DNA of 49,907 nucleotides, from assembly GCF_001074975.1 (NCBI RefSeq), contig NZ_JUUO01000034.1, positions 1-49,907 of the forward strand, in the 5' to 3' direction. A program made the translations under genes and the position numbers. Below, piece after piece: positions 19,752 through 29,984 of this stretch. The notes beneath the pieces were generated by a model. That model saw only the letters and a list, made by a program, of their open reading frames with translations, was not told where the DNA came from and did no database searches. Every line of letters starts with the position of its first letter. The stretch's first letter is position 1. The DNA comes from Streptococcus pseudopneumoniae. GTDB lineage: Bacteria; Bacillota; Bacilli; Lactobacillales; Streptococcaceae.

Positions 19752-20918
19752 TTATTCAATTTTGTTATCTGGATTCATAATAAACAATCTACTGATGAAT
19801 AAAATTAATGGAGAGTAACGAAGAACCAACATTTGAGGATCAAACATTCCATGGATAATCATAATCCCTAAACAGGCAAGTACGATATCTTTTCGAATGG
19901 ACACAAAATAACGCATCACTTTTGTCAATGCAAACAACATAAATGCACTGACAATCAAGCCATCAATAACCAATAATTGAACAAAAGAGCTATCAATATA
20001 ATTATAATTACTAGCGAAATTCCCAAATATATCTAACGTAGAAAAAGAAATTCGTTGCCCAAACAAATGAACTCCAAAATTTTGAAAACCTTCTACACTA
20101 AGCCGTAGTCGATTGTGAGTGAATTCATCTACGAAGTGGAAGAGATTCCCAGATGAATAAAAACAAAAATACAAGATAATTGCTAAAGCTACAATAAAAC
20201 CGTAATGCACAAGTTCCCTTGACCAGAAATTTCCAATGATAAACTTTTTTTTAAAGATTTTAATACTAAACAAAGCATAGGTTAGTATCAAAATACTTAA
20301 GTAAAATGGACTGGATGTCGAAGTTTGTTGGTACATGTAAATTGTAGCCAAAAATAAGGCCAGCAATTCCATGTAAGAAATCTTCTTCCCTCTAAACATA
20401 AGATAACTACATACCGCAAAGAACATACGTTGAGAAGCAAAGGAAACATAATTAAATCCAAGACTATAACGATAACCACTATCCGCACTCATAAACATAT
20501 TGGTAATAATACCTTTTTGACTGGCATAAATTGTCAAACAAAGCACCAGGAATGTCGCCACAGAAAAAGTTTCTAATAATTTTCTAAAATCAATATCTCT
20601 AGCAGAAAAAACAAGAAATAGCACATTTATATTTAATATTCCATCACGATTTTTTGAAACTATAGACATCACTATAAAAAATACTACTACTATTAATAAT
20701 TGTTTCCAATGAAATTTAAAATAATGTAGAGTTTTCGAAAAGTTTATCAACTCCTTTATTAATAGCAATAAAATAGTACAATAAAGTAGTATGCGATAAA
20801 ATGATAGAAAACCGTCTAATCGAACAAAATAAGTGGTTGTGACTAATGAAGCAACAACAACCCACACAAATAGGGTAAATAAATAGATTTTTTCTGAAAT
20901 AAAGCGATTGTTTTTCAC
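19752..20918 (-). CDS. wzy: Repeat-unit polymerase Wzy
   Basis: A 388-residue membrane protein with about ten hydrophobic segments. A long hydrophilic loop lies in the second half (about 250-310, FVDEFTHNRLRLSVEGFQNFGVHLFG), the usual Wzy layout. Wzy joins flipped repeat units into a polymer on the outer membrane face. The call rests on topology, locus position beside wzx and exclusion of other roles, since Wzy sequences diverge strongly. The RLRLS...GFQNFG loop resembles the conserved region of O-antigen-polymerase-like proteins of streptococci. Confidence 0.78.
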   Translation of the reverse strand: MKNNRFISEKIYLFTLFVWVVVASLVTTTYFVRLDGFLSFYRILLYCTILLLLIKELINFSKTLHYFKFHWKQLLIVVVFFIVMSIVSKNRDGILNINVLFLVFSARDIDFRKLLETFSVATFLVLCLTIYASQKGIITNMFMSADSGYRYSLGFNYVSFASQRMFFAVCSYLMFRGKKISYMELLALFLATIYMYQQTSTSSPFYLSILILTYALFSIKIFKKKFIIGNFWSRELVHYGFIVALAIILYFCFYSSGNLFHFVDEFTHNRLRLSVEGFQNFGVHLFGQRISFSTLDIFGNFASNYNYIDSSFVQLLVIDGLIVSAFMLFALTKVMRYFVSIRKDIVLACLGIMIIHGMFDPQMLVLRYSPLILFISRLFIMNPDNKIE

Positions 20919-21042
20919 AAGTACTTTCCATTCCTTTCGACTATTGTATTAGAGAAAACCAAAATAATTCAAACGTAAGATAAATAGTAATAAGGTCAGT
21001 CATATATGTTGATTCTGTAAAAATTTCGAAATATTACACGAA

Positions 21043-22071
21043 TCAATCTTTCCTAAATCTCTCATACCCCTTAATTTTATCCATTATCCGATTGTAAATC
21101 AAACACAATTTGTATTGTTTCAACCTCAACAACTTTCTAAATACAACATAACGATTTCCAATGGAATAATCTAGCCTGCTACTATTAAAAGCCTTTGAAA
21201 ATTTATTATCTTCTATTGTGGTTTTCATCAATTTTGACGCTTTATTTAAAGAGTAGGTTCCATTTAACCAAAGTGGTCCAAAGTAACGATCAATAAAAAT
21301 AGTCATTGCATTTATTATGAACTTATCCTCTAGTAATTGTTTATCAGAATTATCAGGATAGATAGATAATATTTTTCTTACCTGATTCACAAATTCTACT
21401 TGACCAGCTAGATTTTTTTCGTTATAGAACATTAAACTATGCGTACCTGTTACAGTATAAAATTTTTCTGAGCTAAGTAGTACATTATCTGCATACGTAA
21501 TAAAGTTAAAATTAAACAGAACATCTTCACTTACAGACAATTCTGTATTGAATCTTATCCTATTTTTATTAACTATCTCTGTCCTAAAGAACTTTCCTGC
21601 TACTCCAGGTTCAATGCCGAATTCTCCAATTCGTAACGAATTTTTAAAAACATCGATTTTTTTTTCAAAAGAAATTCTTGGTATATATAAATTGCTGGCC
21701 AAAGATTTAACATCTGTGAACAAGATATCAAAATTATTTTCTATACTTGAAAAAACATCTAAAAAGTTCTCTTCAAAAAGATCATCACTATCAACAAAAC
21801 TGATAAATGTGCCTGATACCATATCCAATGCTGTGTTTCTAGCTTGACTTACACCACCATGGTTATTTCGTATCACAATTAAATTATCAAAAACAGATTT
21901 ATATTCTTCCAATATAGCGACAGTATTGTCAGTTGAACCATCATCAACACAGATTATTTCCACAGAACTACTGTGTCGACCAATTGAAGCAATCAAGCTA
22001 TCCATAGTTTTGGCCAAGTATTCTGAAGAGTTAAAAGTTGGCATAATAAAGCTCAACAATGATTTAGACAT
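21043..22071 (-). CDS. Family 2 glycosyltransferase
   Basis: A 342-residue GT2 (GT-A fold) enzyme. The start LLSFIMPTFNSSEYLAKTMDSL, the ICVDDGSTDNT motif, the NHGGVSQARNTAL segment and the metal-binding VDSDDLFEE (about 100) are all present. The C-terminal about 120 residues are basic (RKLLRLKQYKLC, KIKGYERFRKD) and probably contact the membrane. Donor and linkage cannot be deduced. It follows the other GT2 gene by 12 bases. A 124-base gap separates it from wzy; I see no gene or terminator there. Confidence 0.85.
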   Translation of the reverse strand: MSKSLLSFIMPTFNSSEYLAKTMDSLIASIGRHSSSVEIICVDDGSTDNTVAILEEYKSVFDNLIVIRNNHGGVSQARNTALDMVSGTFISFVDSDDLFEENFLDVFSSIENNFDILFTDVKSLASNLYIPRISFEKKIDVFKNSLRIGEFGIEPGVAGKFFRTEIVNKNRIRFNTELSVSEDVLFNFNFITYADNVLLSSEKFYTVTGTHSLMFYNEKNLAGQVEFVNQVRKILSIYPDNSDKQLLEDKFIINAMTIFIDRYFGPLWLNGTYSLNKASKLMKTTIEDNKFSKAFNSSRLDYSIGNRYVVFRKLLRLKQYKLCLIYNRIMDKIKGYERFRKD

Positions 22072-22083
22072 TTTCGCTCCTTA

Positions 22084-23061
22084 TTAATAATTAGGTTCTA
22101 CTCTTTTCCCCATACGTTGAAACACTCCATCCCAAAAACCTTTCCAAATAATTGGGAAGTTCTGTTTTAAATGTCGATGGCGAATAGCAAGCACAAGATG
22201 ATGAGCAATTAGTATCAGTGGGCTTAATTGACGGACTTTCCAATTTTTTCCATAACGCTTATCAAAAATGATGTTATTTCTAATTTTATAGTAATTCCGC
22301 CAATTATATGGCTCTTCCTTTTTTACAATAGAAGGATCAACCTTTACAGCAAGTTGTCTATGTAACTGTGCCTTTGTAACAAACATAATTTCTGAATATT
22401 TTTGTAGACGTTGTGCAAAATCTGAATCATCATATTCAATAAAAAAACCACTATCAGGTATACCAACTTTACGAAGTAACGACATTTCAACAACTGGACC
22501 TTCGAATGGCATATCAACAACTTTTATAGCATCATCATTAAACGGACCATAAGTTACTGTCTTCCTCATTTCTGTCCAAAACTTATGATAATCATCGAAA
22601 TCGAAGTTAGTAATTGCTCTATCGTCAAAATTTTCATCGGTACGATTCGGTATACCTACTTGAACACTTTGTAAAGCCATTTGTTCCAAAATCTTTTCTA
22701 AACAATCCGGCTCAGGATATACATCATCGTCCATAATCCATACGTAATCATAATCCAGTTTAGATATTAATTTAATACCATTTGCAAATCCCCCAGCACC
22801 TCCGAGATTTTCCTGATTATGATAATAGTAAAAACATCTTCCGTCCCTCTCTGTTTCATAAAGATGATTTTTTGCTATTTCATCACATTTCGCATCTATG
22901 TACCCTAAATCAATAAGCATTTCCTCAGTATTATCCATAGAATTATTGTTGAAGATTAATACTCCTGAAACTTCTTTTTGTTGATTTATTATACCTTCTA
23001 AAGCCTTTTGAAGATATTTTGAGCGATTGTAGGTTACTACAAGGGCACAAACTGATTTCAT
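22084..23061 (-). CDS. Family 2 glycosyltransferase, probably galactofuranosyl or rhamnosyl type
   Basis: A 325-residue GT2 enzyme. It has VCALVVTYNRSKYLQKAL at the N-terminus, the glycine-rich NQENLGGAGGFANGI segment, and the DxD-type IMDDDVYPEP (about 113-122). The C-terminal WRNYYKIRNNIIF is typical of the GlfT-like group that transfers galactofuranose and of some rhamnosyltransferases. With two glf genes in the operon, galactofuranose is the more likely donor sugar, but this is an inference from context. It lies between the Stealth gene and the second GT2 gene. Confidence 0.8.
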   Translation of the reverse strand: MKSVCALVVTYNRSKYLQKALEGIINQQKEVSGVLIFNNNSMDNTEEMLIDLGYIDAKCDEIAKNHLYETERDGRCFYYYHNQENLGGAGGFANGIKLISKLDYDYVWIMDDDVYPEPDCLEKILEQMALQSVQVGIPNRTDENFDDRAITNFDFDDYHKFWTEMRKTVTYGPFNDDAIKVVDMPFEGPVVEMSLLRKVGIPDSGFFIEYDDSDFAQRLQKYSEIMFVTKAQLHRQLAVKVDPSIVKKEEPYNWRNYYKIRNNIIFDKRYGKNWKVRQLSPLILIAHHLVLAIRHRHLKQNFPIIWKGFWDGVFQRMGKRVEPNY

Positions 23062-23079
23062 ACTTAACTCCTTATCAAT

Positions 23080-24081
23080 CTATAATTCAAATGAACTTTT
23101 CTCAGGAAACAGTTGATCCATCTCCTTTACAAAGTCCACTATCACTTTTTCTTCGTCTTGAATATTAAATCCATCATTGATACACATAATTTGATATTTA
23201 CCAGAATTCAATAAATTCCAAAAATCTGGGTTTGCATTGTCTAAAGAAAAAAGACCTCCCAACTTAGGATTTCCAACTGCGTATTGCCCACTAGCAATTT
23301 GCCAATACTTAAAGAGCCAGACATTAGTATCAGAGGGATTTCTGAATCGGCTAGCTGAAGTTTTTTCTAAGATATCTTTTTCCTTCTCCCACACTAATTC
23401 CATAGTTGATTTTAATAGAGGATAAGGTAAGTGACTTTCCCAAAAACCACAGATAAATTTACTATTTTTATATAGTAAAGACTTAACAATATTTTTCAAA
23501 CCTTGCTTAGGATCAAAAAAATATCCATTTTTTAAAATTTCATTTCGAGTAAAGTGGCTAGTAATAATTTCCATATCATTTATCTGAAAATTCCCTGTTC
23601 CATATCTCTCAGGAATAATCGGAGATAGAGCAGTATTATATCTAGGCAATCCTTCCTCTGAGAAGAAATCATCAGGTGATACGGGGGCAGTTAGATACAT
23701 ATCATCATTAAAAAAAACAAAATGCTCTGACAAACCTGTTATCCTATGAATGTTACTTTCAATTGGGTTAGCAGAAAAAACTGGTAAATAATCCTGACAA
23801 ATAATATCTTTATGATCTACTATTACCAATTTTTCATTACTAATATTCAACCAATCTGGTCTTTGATTGTCTGTTACAAGGTAAACTTTATTTACCCAAG
23901 GTGCAAATTTTTCTACCCCTCTAAACCAGTACTTAAAAGTTCCCCACTCACGGTAGGCCTTGACTGAATTCATACTTTTTTTAGAAGTATCCACAGTCTC
24001 GGAATATTTAGCCTTCTTTTCTCGCCAAATCGGATCACTTCCATCAACCCAAGTAACTACAAAATCTATTGGAAAATTCAT
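23080..24081 (-). CDS. Stealth-family hexose-1-phosphate transferase (WefC-like)
   Basis: A 333-residue Stealth-family protein. Conserved region 1 is at the N-terminus ([16 protein letters not shown]). Region 2 follows ([28 protein letters not shown], about 46-74), then [20 protein letters not shown], a likely metal/nucleotide site. Stealth enzymes transfer sugar 1-phosphate, leaving a phosphodiester in the chain. WefC does this in receptor polysaccharides of S. oralis and S. gordonii. It predicts a phosphodiester-linked galactose or N-acetylgalactosamine in the repeat unit. Which sugar it uses cannot be read. Confidence 0.85.
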   Translation of the reverse strand: MNFPIDFVVTWVDGSDPIWREKKAKYSETVDTSKKSMNSVKAYREWGTFKYWFRGVEKFAPWVNKVYLVTDNQRPDWLNISNEKLVIVDHKDIICQDYLPVFSANPIESNIHRITGLSEHFVFFNDDMYLTAPVSPDDFFSEEGLPRYNTALSPIIPERYGTGNFQINDMEIITSHFTRNEILKNGYFFDPKQGLKNIVKSLLYKNSKFICGFWESHLPYPLLKSTMELVWEKEKDILEKTSASRFRNPSDTNVWLFKYWQIASGQYAVGNPKLGGLFSLDNANPDFWNLLNSGKYQIMCINDGFNIQDEEKVIVDFVKEMDQLFPEKSSFEL

Positions 24082-24100
24082 ATTACTTCCTTAATATTAT

Positions 24101-25252
24101 TTACTTATATTTTTTATACAACTCCGAGAAGTTCTTAATGTAACTATCTAAAGAAAACAATTCTCTTTGTCTTTCTACTGATGCTTGGCCAAATTGGTTT
24201 CTTTTCTCTGGATCCTCCACCAATTCTTGAATGACTTTTGATAGTTCTGCAGGCTGATTCGGTATAGCAAGAATTCCGTTTTTTCCTTCCTTTACCATCT
24301 CACAGACACCTCCATGACGATATGCCACTACAGGTTTGCCACAGGCCATAGCTTCTAAGACTACGGTTGGTAATGGATCTGGATTGGTACTTGGCAAGAC
24401 AAAGATATCAAACATATTATAGATCTCTGTCGTCTGGCTATAATAGTCAATTCTCTTAATTTGTCCAGCTACTGGTGACTCTGAAATGGCTTTTTCCAAT
24501 TCATTCACGCGCCACTCTTCACCCTCAAATGCACTACCTGCCAAAAAGGCAACTGCTTTTGGATTAGCCTTCAAGATTGGAGTCACCGATTCTAAAAAGT
24601 CACCTTGACCTTTCCAGGCATTAACTCGACCGATCATACCGATGACAAGCGCATCTTGTGCGATACCAAACTGATCACGGACGGCGTTGGCATCCATCCC
24701 ATGGTAGACAGCATTGTCAACACCATTATAAATGACTTTAACTTGGTCATCTTTGACATAACGAGACTGCTTGACATGATTAGCGACGGCATTTGAAACC
24801 GTCACAATCGTATCTGCATAGCGCCCCATTAAAAAGTTGATAAAATCTGAAATTGCTTTTAGTTTGACAATAATTTCATGAACATGCCAAATCAAAGGAA
24901 GTTTCAACTTACGTTTGAGATAAATTCCCTCAAGTACTGCAGTAGTATTGTTGTGAATGAGAGTAATTCCATTTTCCTTAGCATATTTAGCAATTTGCTT
25001 TGAATAACGATTATATGAACCAAAATACTCAAGAATTCCCTTAGGATTAAAATATTTACGGCGCAAGATTGGATAATCAATAACTTTAACTTTAGCACCA
25101 ACCTTTTCCAATGCACCTACTAAAATACCATCATTGGGTAAAATAACATGTGCTTCAAATTCGTCTTTATTCAAACCTTTAATAAGCTCCAACAAAACCT
25201 TGTCAGCGCCATACATTTCGGCACCAGCGTGGAGATATAAAATTTTCTGCAT
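24101..25252 (-). CDS. Family 4 glycosyltransferase
   Basis: A 383-residue GT4 (GT-B fold) enzyme. The N-terminal LYLHAGAEMYGADKVLLELIKGL binds the acceptor side. The C-terminal half has GMIGRVNAWKGQGDFL and the nucleotide-sugar motif LPTVVLEAMACGKPVVAYRHGG (Glu and the ExxxxxxE-like region, about 300-325). It starts two bases before the wchF stop, so the pair is translationally linked. By position it should add the third sugar, after the WchF rhamnose, as WefA/WefB-type enzymes do in related commensals. Donor unknown. Confidence 0.85.
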   Translation of the reverse strand: MQKILYLHAGAEMYGADKVLLELIKGLNKDEFEAHVILPNDGILVGALEKVGAKVKVIDYPILRRKYFNPKGILEYFGSYNRYSKQIAKYAKENGITLIHNNTTAVLEGIYLKRKLKLPLIWHVHEIIVKLKAISDFINFLMGRYADTIVTVSNAVANHVKQSRYVKDDQVKVIYNGVDNAVYHGMDANAVRDQFGIAQDALVIGMIGRVNAWKGQGDFLESVTPILKANPKAVAFLAGSAFEGEEWRVNELEKAISESPVAGQIKRIDYYSQTTEIYNMFDIFVLPSTNPDPLPTVVLEAMACGKPVVAYRHGGVCEMVKEGKNGILAIPNQPAELSKVIQELVEDPEKRNQFGQASVERQRELFSLDSYIKNFSELYKKYK

Positions 25253-25254
25253 TT

Positions 25255-26427
25255 CTAACCTTTAAATAATTTTTCGTAGTCTGTAACAATCTTTTCCCAA
25301 GTGAAAGCATCCGCAATTCTTTGGCTAGATTGTTTATCCAAATCAGCAAGGGCTGACTGGTCAAGTTTTTCCACTTCTTCAATCACACCTGCCAACTCAT
25401 CTTTTTTCCAATAAATGGCACTATCCTCACCAACTTCTCGGTTAAAGCCAACATCTAGCAACAAATTCAGTTTAGTTGATGCCAGAGCTTCTAAAAGCGA
25501 AGGATTGGTTCCACCAACTTCATGCCCGTGGAAGTAGGCAAAGGCATTTTCTCGAATATACTTAAGAAGCTCTTGGTCATAGACTGTACCTACAAATTTT
25601 ACTCGTGGATCTTTATCAAAACCAGTTTTTGCCAACAACTGATTATAAAACTTATTCTGTTCTACATTTGTAATTAAGACAAAGTCCTTCTTAGAGTTAG
25701 ACGCCAAAAAGCCACGAATCATAGATTCATAGTTGTTTTCTGGTACAAATCGCCCGACAACCAGATAATACTCATTTTCAGAAACATTCTTCTCTTTGAA
25801 CCAAGAACGTACTTTTTCGTCACTACTCTTTAATGTAGAGCGTGTTGTATCTGTACCATAAGCGATATAGGTTGTTTTAGGTTGATACTGCTTATAATCT
25901 TCTTGGATATACTTTTCAATATTCTTACTATCACACACTAATAAATCTGCGTGTTTGACCATTAGACCTTCAGAAATTTTCCAGTAGCGACGAACTGGAG
26001 CACTCCACTTAGCTCGCAACCACTCATGACCATCCGGATTAACCAGAAGAGTTCCGCCTATCGCCTGGATTTTTTTCTTAATTCTATGGATGAACGGACC
26101 AATTCGACAAGCTAAAATATAGAAGATTGGATCTTCATCCTTATTTTCTTTGGCAATTTCAATAGCTCTGTTAATTGCAGCAATGTCATAGGCTATGGCT
26201 CGCGCTGGACCAATATTAGGTACATCGACGTTATAACAGATAGCACCGTTATGCTCAAAGGCATCCTCAGTAATCCCTGACTTTGCAGAGTTTTCACGCA
26301 TACAAGCTACATAATATTGGATGTCCTTGTCTTGTTGAAAGGCTGTTAATTTTTCAACAAAGGTTTCAAATCCCCCATACTTAGCAGGAATCCCTTTCGA
26401 CCCTACAATATAGACAGTTTTTTTCAT
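25255..26427 (-). CDS. wchF: Rhamnosyltransferase WchF
   Basis: A 390-residue glycosyltransferase with a DUF1972-type N-terminal domain (IVGSKGIPAKYGGFETFVEKL at about 6-26) and a GT4-type C-terminal domain (VVGRFVPENNYESMIRGF, then GTNPSLLEALAS). In pneumococcus and oral streptococci WchF (Cps2T) adds beta-1,4-rhamnose to the lipid-linked glucose. The dTDP-rhamnose genes downstream fit that donor. It follows wchA by 37 bases. The family assignment is strong; the exact linkage is inferred from the relatives. Confidence 0.9.
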   Translation of the reverse strand: MKKTVYIVGSKGIPAKYGGFETFVEKLTAFQQDKDIQYYVACMRENSAKSGITEDAFEHNGAICYNVDVPNIGPARAIAYDIAAINRAIEIAKENKDEDPIFYILACRIGPFIHRIKKKIQAIGGTLLVNPDGHEWLRAKWSAPVRRYWKISEGLMVKHADLLVCDSKNIEKYIQEDYKQYQPKTTYIAYGTDTTRSTLKSSDEKVRSWFKEKNVSENEYYLVVGRFVPENNYESMIRGFLASNSKKDFVLITNVEQNKFYNQLLAKTGFDKDPRVKFVGTVYDQELLKYIRENAFAYFHGHEVGGTNPSLLEALASTKLNLLLDVGFNREVGEDSAIYWKKDELAGVIEEVEKLDQSALADLDKQSSQRIADAFTWEKIVTDYEKLFKG

Positions 26428-26464
26428 GTTACTCCTAATTTATAGACAGAGATCACAAACAAAC

Positions 26465-27835
26465 TCACTTTGCTCCATCTCTCATCAACACAACTTTAAC
26501 AGTTTTAAGCAAAATTTCAATATCTTTCCAGATTGTCCAATCATCAATATAGGCTACATCTAGTTTTACGACATCATCGAAATTGGTAATTTTACTGCGA
26601 CCACTAATTTGCCACAAACCTGTAATACCAGGTTTGAAGCTTAGACGACGTTTTTGCTCAGGTGTATACTTTTCATATTCATCTACCGTTGGTGGACGAG
26701 TGCCGACTAGACTCATATCTCCGATAAACACGTTCCAAAATTGTGGCAATTCATCCAAACTTGTCTTTCGGATAAGGTGCCCAATCTTAGTAATCCGAGG
26801 ATCGTTATCCATCTTAAACATTCCACCTTGCATCGTATTCTTCTCCATCAACTGTTCCTTGATGGCTTCTGCATCAATACGCATTGAGCGGAATTTATAG
26901 AAGGTGAAGTGACGACCGTTTTTCCCAATACGAGTCTGAGAAAAGATTGCAGGCCCCCCATCTTTACGAATCATAGGAACTAAAACTATACTAACAATAC
27001 CACAAATGATTAGACCAACAATGGCTCCACAAATATCAATGATACGCTTAGTGATGACATGACTCGGCTTGTAGAAATTCGTAGAGAAGGTCACTACATT
27101 CAAGCCTGCCATTTCGTGAATCTGTTTATTGCGACCTAGGTTTTTATCGAAAACATTAAGGTTAACTGTTACATCAATACCCATTGTTTCAAACTGAGAA
27201 ATAATAGATCCAATATCATAGTCCTCACTAGGAAGATTGACAAAGACTTCATCAACTACTTCATGCGTAGCGTAGGAAATCAACTCTTCTTTTGGTACAA
27301 CAAGGACCTTTTCATGAGTAAATTCTGGCTTATCTAAAACACTAACAGCAACCAGCTTCCCTTGGACATCATTTGCGGTCAATAAACGATCCAGCACTTT
27401 TTCAGTACGGGATGTCGCCGTAATCAATAGAATCTTGCTACTACCTTTTAAGTTGTGGTTAAAGTGTACCCAGTAACGTTTGACAACAAAACTGAGTAGA
27501 TAATTTAAAACTCCATACAAGGAAAGTAAGTAAATCATCCCTCGTCTAGAAATCACAAAATTTTCCTTTAAGAAGAAACTTGAAAAACTAATCAGCAAGG
27601 CGTAAAAGATAATATATTTAATCGTTTCTACTAATTCAACATACTGACCTCGTTTGAAAAAATCCTTACCGTAACCACTGATATAGAAGGCTACAAAGTG
27701 AAGAAAAAATAGGACGAATACTGTATTTAAAACAATATCAGTTTCTGAAATTGCAATCAGTATATAAGCTAATAAACTAACAAGTATACTCTGCAAGACG
27801 GCCAGAGTTATATTGTAGAAACTCCTTCCTTCCAT
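26465..27835 (-). CDS. wchA: Undecaprenyl-phosphate glucose-1-phosphate transferase WchA
   Basis: A 456-residue initiating enzyme that transfers sugar 1-phosphate (usually glucose) to undecaprenyl phosphate at the inner membrane face. About four N-terminal helices (10-125) and a soluble middle part lead to a fifth helix (about 270-290). The bacterial sugar transferase domain follows, with FYKFRSMRIDA, RKTSLDELPQFWNVFIGDMSLVGTRPP and KPGITGLWQISGRS. All catalytic segments are intact. The gene follows wze and begins the strain-specific part of the operon. Confidence 0.93.
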   Translation of the reverse strand: MEGRSFYNITLAVLQSILVSLLAYILIAISETDIVLNTVFVLFFLHFVAFYISGYGKDFFKRGQYVELVETIKYIIFYALLISFSSFFLKENFVISRRGMIYLLSLYGVLNYLLSFVVKRYWVHFNHNLKGSSKILLITATSRTEKVLDRLLTANDVQGKLVAVSVLDKPEFTHEKVLVVPKEELISYATHEVVDEVFVNLPSEDYDIGSIISQFETMGIDVTVNLNVFDKNLGRNKQIHEMAGLNVVTFSTNFYKPSHVITKRIIDICGAIVGLIICGIVSIVLVPMIRKDGGPAIFSQTRIGKNGRHFTFYKFRSMRIDAEAIKEQLMEKNTMQGGMFKMDNDPRITKIGHLIRKTSLDELPQFWNVFIGDMSLVGTRPPTVDEYEKYTPEQKRRLSFKPGITGLWQISGRSKITNFDDVVKLDVAYIDDWTIWKDIEILLKTVKVVLMRDGAK

Positions 27836-27856
27836 ACTGGTCTCCCTAACTTCATT

Positions 27857-28540
27857 TTATTTTTTTCCATAGGAACCATAGGCCCCGTAAGAACCATATC
27901 TTTCACGTTGAATATCAAATTTATTGAGCACGACCCCTAAAAATGGTTTCCCTGTTTGTTCTAACTGGTTTTTCGCTTTTTGTACTTCTCTTCGTTTTGC
28001 AACTCCTGCTTCTACAACTAAAATGGATGCATCGCATTTTTGCACAATAATAGCTGCATCGATTACAACTCCAATTGGTGCCGTATCAACGATAATATAG
28101 TCAAAATATTTGCGTAATGTTTCAATCATAATTCCAAAGTTGTCACTTTGAATAAGAGCTGTTGGATTAGGGGAAGCCACTCCTGACTCGATGACAAACA
28201 AATTATCAACATTTGTCTCACAAAGCCCCTGTGACAAATCCTGAGTTCCAGCTAGATAGTCTGTCAGGCCTGTAATTCTTTCTCTTGACTTAAAGACTCC
28301 AGACATAACTGAGTTCCGGATATCTGCATCAATCAAAAGAGTCTTATATCCTGCACGTGCAAAAGCCCAAGCAATATTAGTAGAAGTTGTAGATTTTCCT
28401 TCACTAGGATCAACTGAGGTGACCGCAATAACTTTCAAGTTATTACCACTCAATTGTACATTTGTTCGTAAAGCATTATAATACTCTTCTGCTTTTTTTA
28501 CAGAGTTAAGTTTCTGTTGTGATAATTCTAACTTTGCCAT
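27857..28540 (-). CDS. wze: Capsule tyrosine kinase Wze (CpsD)
   Basis: A 227-residue BY-kinase that autophosphorylates on C-terminal tyrosines and controls polymer length and attachment with Wzd and Wzh. The Walker A motif (SVDPSEGKSTT, about 42-52), Walker A' (LLIDADIRNS, about 69-78) and Walker B (YIIVDTAPIG) are present. The tyrosine cluster YGSYGAYGSYG closes the chain. It overlaps nothing and lies 10 bases after wzd, which acts as its membrane activator. Confidence 0.96.
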   Translation of the reverse strand: MAKLELSQQKLNSVKKAEEYYNALRTNVQLSGNNLKVIAVTSVDPSEGKSTTSTNIAWAFARAGYKTLLIDADIRNSVMSGVFKSRERITGLTDYLAGTQDLSQGLCETNVDNLFVIESGVASPNPTALIQSDNFGIMIETLRKYFDYIIVDTAPIGVVIDAAIIVQKCDASILVVEAGVAKRREVQKAKNQLEQTGKPFLGVVLNKFDIQRERYGSYGAYGSYGKK

Positions 28541-28550
28541 CTCTTCTCCC

Positions 28551-29243
28551 TTACTTTACTTTATCCAGATTTGGAATGACTCCAAGGAGTGAAATCTCCA
28601 TAACATCTTCTATATCTTCTGGACGCTTTACTCGGTCATCAAATAGTTCAATCAATAGCACTACTACAATCACTAGACCTGCTCCAAGACCTACTCCAAT
28701 CACAGTATTACGACGAATATTCGGTGATGATGGAGCAATTGCTGGACGTGCCTCTTCAAGAGTTGTTACATCTGAAACTCTGGTAACTGTAATAATTTTT
28801 TGGGCTGCAACTTCTCGTAAAGCATTTGCAATACGACTAGCCTCATCAGGTTTATAATCACTGACTGAAATAGATACGATACGCGTATCTGCAGGAACTG
28901 TTACCTGAACCTTTTTAGCTAACGCTTTTGCATCGATAGTCAAGCCAAGATCAGTGACTACCTTCTCTAGAACATCTTGAGAGAGAATGATTTCACGATA
29001 GTCCTTAACCAAATATGTACCAGCTTGTAAATCCTGATTTGTCAAGCCTGGTTTGTCACTTTGGTTTCGATTGACCACATAAATTCGCGTCGTACTTCTA
29101 TACATTGGTTTTATAATAAAACTACTGTATGCAAATGAAGCTCCTCCAATCACAATTGCTGCAAGAATGATTACTAATTTCTTTACCCATAATGCCTTTA
29201 GCAACTGAACAACGTTCACTTCAATAATATCTTTTTCTTTCAT
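28551..29243 (-). CDS. wzd: Capsule chain-length regulator Wzd (CpsC)
   Basis: A 230-residue membrane protein of the polysaccharide co-polymerase family. It has two helices, at about 19-41 ([18 protein letters not shown]) and about 176-200 ([21 protein letters not shown]), with an extracytoplasmic loop between. The C-terminal cytoplasmic tail contacts Wze. It lies between wzh and wze, as in all mitis-group capsule loci. Confidence 0.95.
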   Translation of the reverse strand: MKEKDIIEVNVVQLLKALWVKKLVIILAAIVIGGASFAYSSFIIKPMYRSTTRIYVVNRNQSDKPGLTNQDLQAGTYLVKDYREIILSQDVLEKVVTDLGLTIDAKALAKKVQVTVPADTRIVSISVSDYKPDEASRIANALREVAAQKIITVTRVSDVTTLEEARPAIAPSSPNIRRNTVIGVGLGAGLVIVVVLLIELFDDRVKRPEDIEDVMEISLLGVIPNLDKVK

Positions 29244-29251
29244 ACTTCCTC

Positions 29252-29983
29252 CTAAATTAATTGATCCATTATAATTTTTCTGGGATTTTCTACAAAAAGT
29301 TCTTTCGCTTTTTTCGCTCCATATTTCTTAGCAATGATATCGTATGCCTGTTCCATATATGGAGGTCTGCTGTCTAAATTGTGCATGTCACTTGCAATTA
29401 CATGAACTAAATCACGTTCCAAAAAATACCGAGCTCTCTTTTTCATGAATTTATATTTTTCACCAAAGAACTTAGGTTTTAAAACATGATAACTATTTAT
29501 CTGAGTATAGCACCCCATATCAATCAGTTCACGAACACGTTTTTCATTATTCTCTAAAGCATCATAACGTTCAATATGAGCAATTACTGGCGTGATTCCC
29601 AACATCAAAATATTGCTCAATCCCGTATGAATCTCACGATAGGGAGTATGCATGCTAAACTCAATCAAAGCATAACGACTATCATTAAGGGTAGGAATTG
29701 CTTTTTTTTCTAGCTTTTCTAGAACATCCAGAGTATAGTATATCTCTGCTCCATAAGCAATGACTAAATCATCTGCTATTTCTTTTGCAATTTCGCGAAC
29801 CTTAATAAAATTTGTTGCAATTTTTTCTTCTGGAGTTTCAAACATCCCTTTTCGACGATGCGAAGTTGAAACAATGGTTCGAACTCCTTGATTATAAGCT
29901 TCCTTTAACAGTGCTTTACTTTCTTCTATTGACTTTGGCCCATCATCTACATCAAAAACGATATGCGAATGAATATCAATCAT
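29252..29983 (-). CDS. wzh: Manganese-dependent tyrosine phosphatase Wzh (CpsB)
   Basis: A 243-residue PHP-family phosphatase that removes phosphate from the Wze tyrosine cluster. The metal-binding [17 protein letters not shown] (2-18) begins the chain. Further metal histidines occur in [14 protein letters not shown] and VIASDMHN. It begins one base after the wzg stop and shares the promoter upstream of wzg. Confidence 0.96.
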   Translation of the reverse strand: MIDIHSHIVFDVDDGPKSIEESKALLKEAYNQGVRTIVSTSHRRKGMFETPEEKIATNFIKVREIAKEIADDLVIAYGAEIYYTLDVLEKLEKKAIPTLNDSRYALIEFSMHTPYREIHTGLSNILMLGITPVIAHIERYDALENNEKRVRELIDMGCYTQINSYHVLKPKFFGEKYKFMKKRARYFLERDLVHVIASDMHNLDSRPPYMEQAYDIIAKKYGAKKAKELFVENPRKIIMDQLI

Positions 29984-29984
29984 T

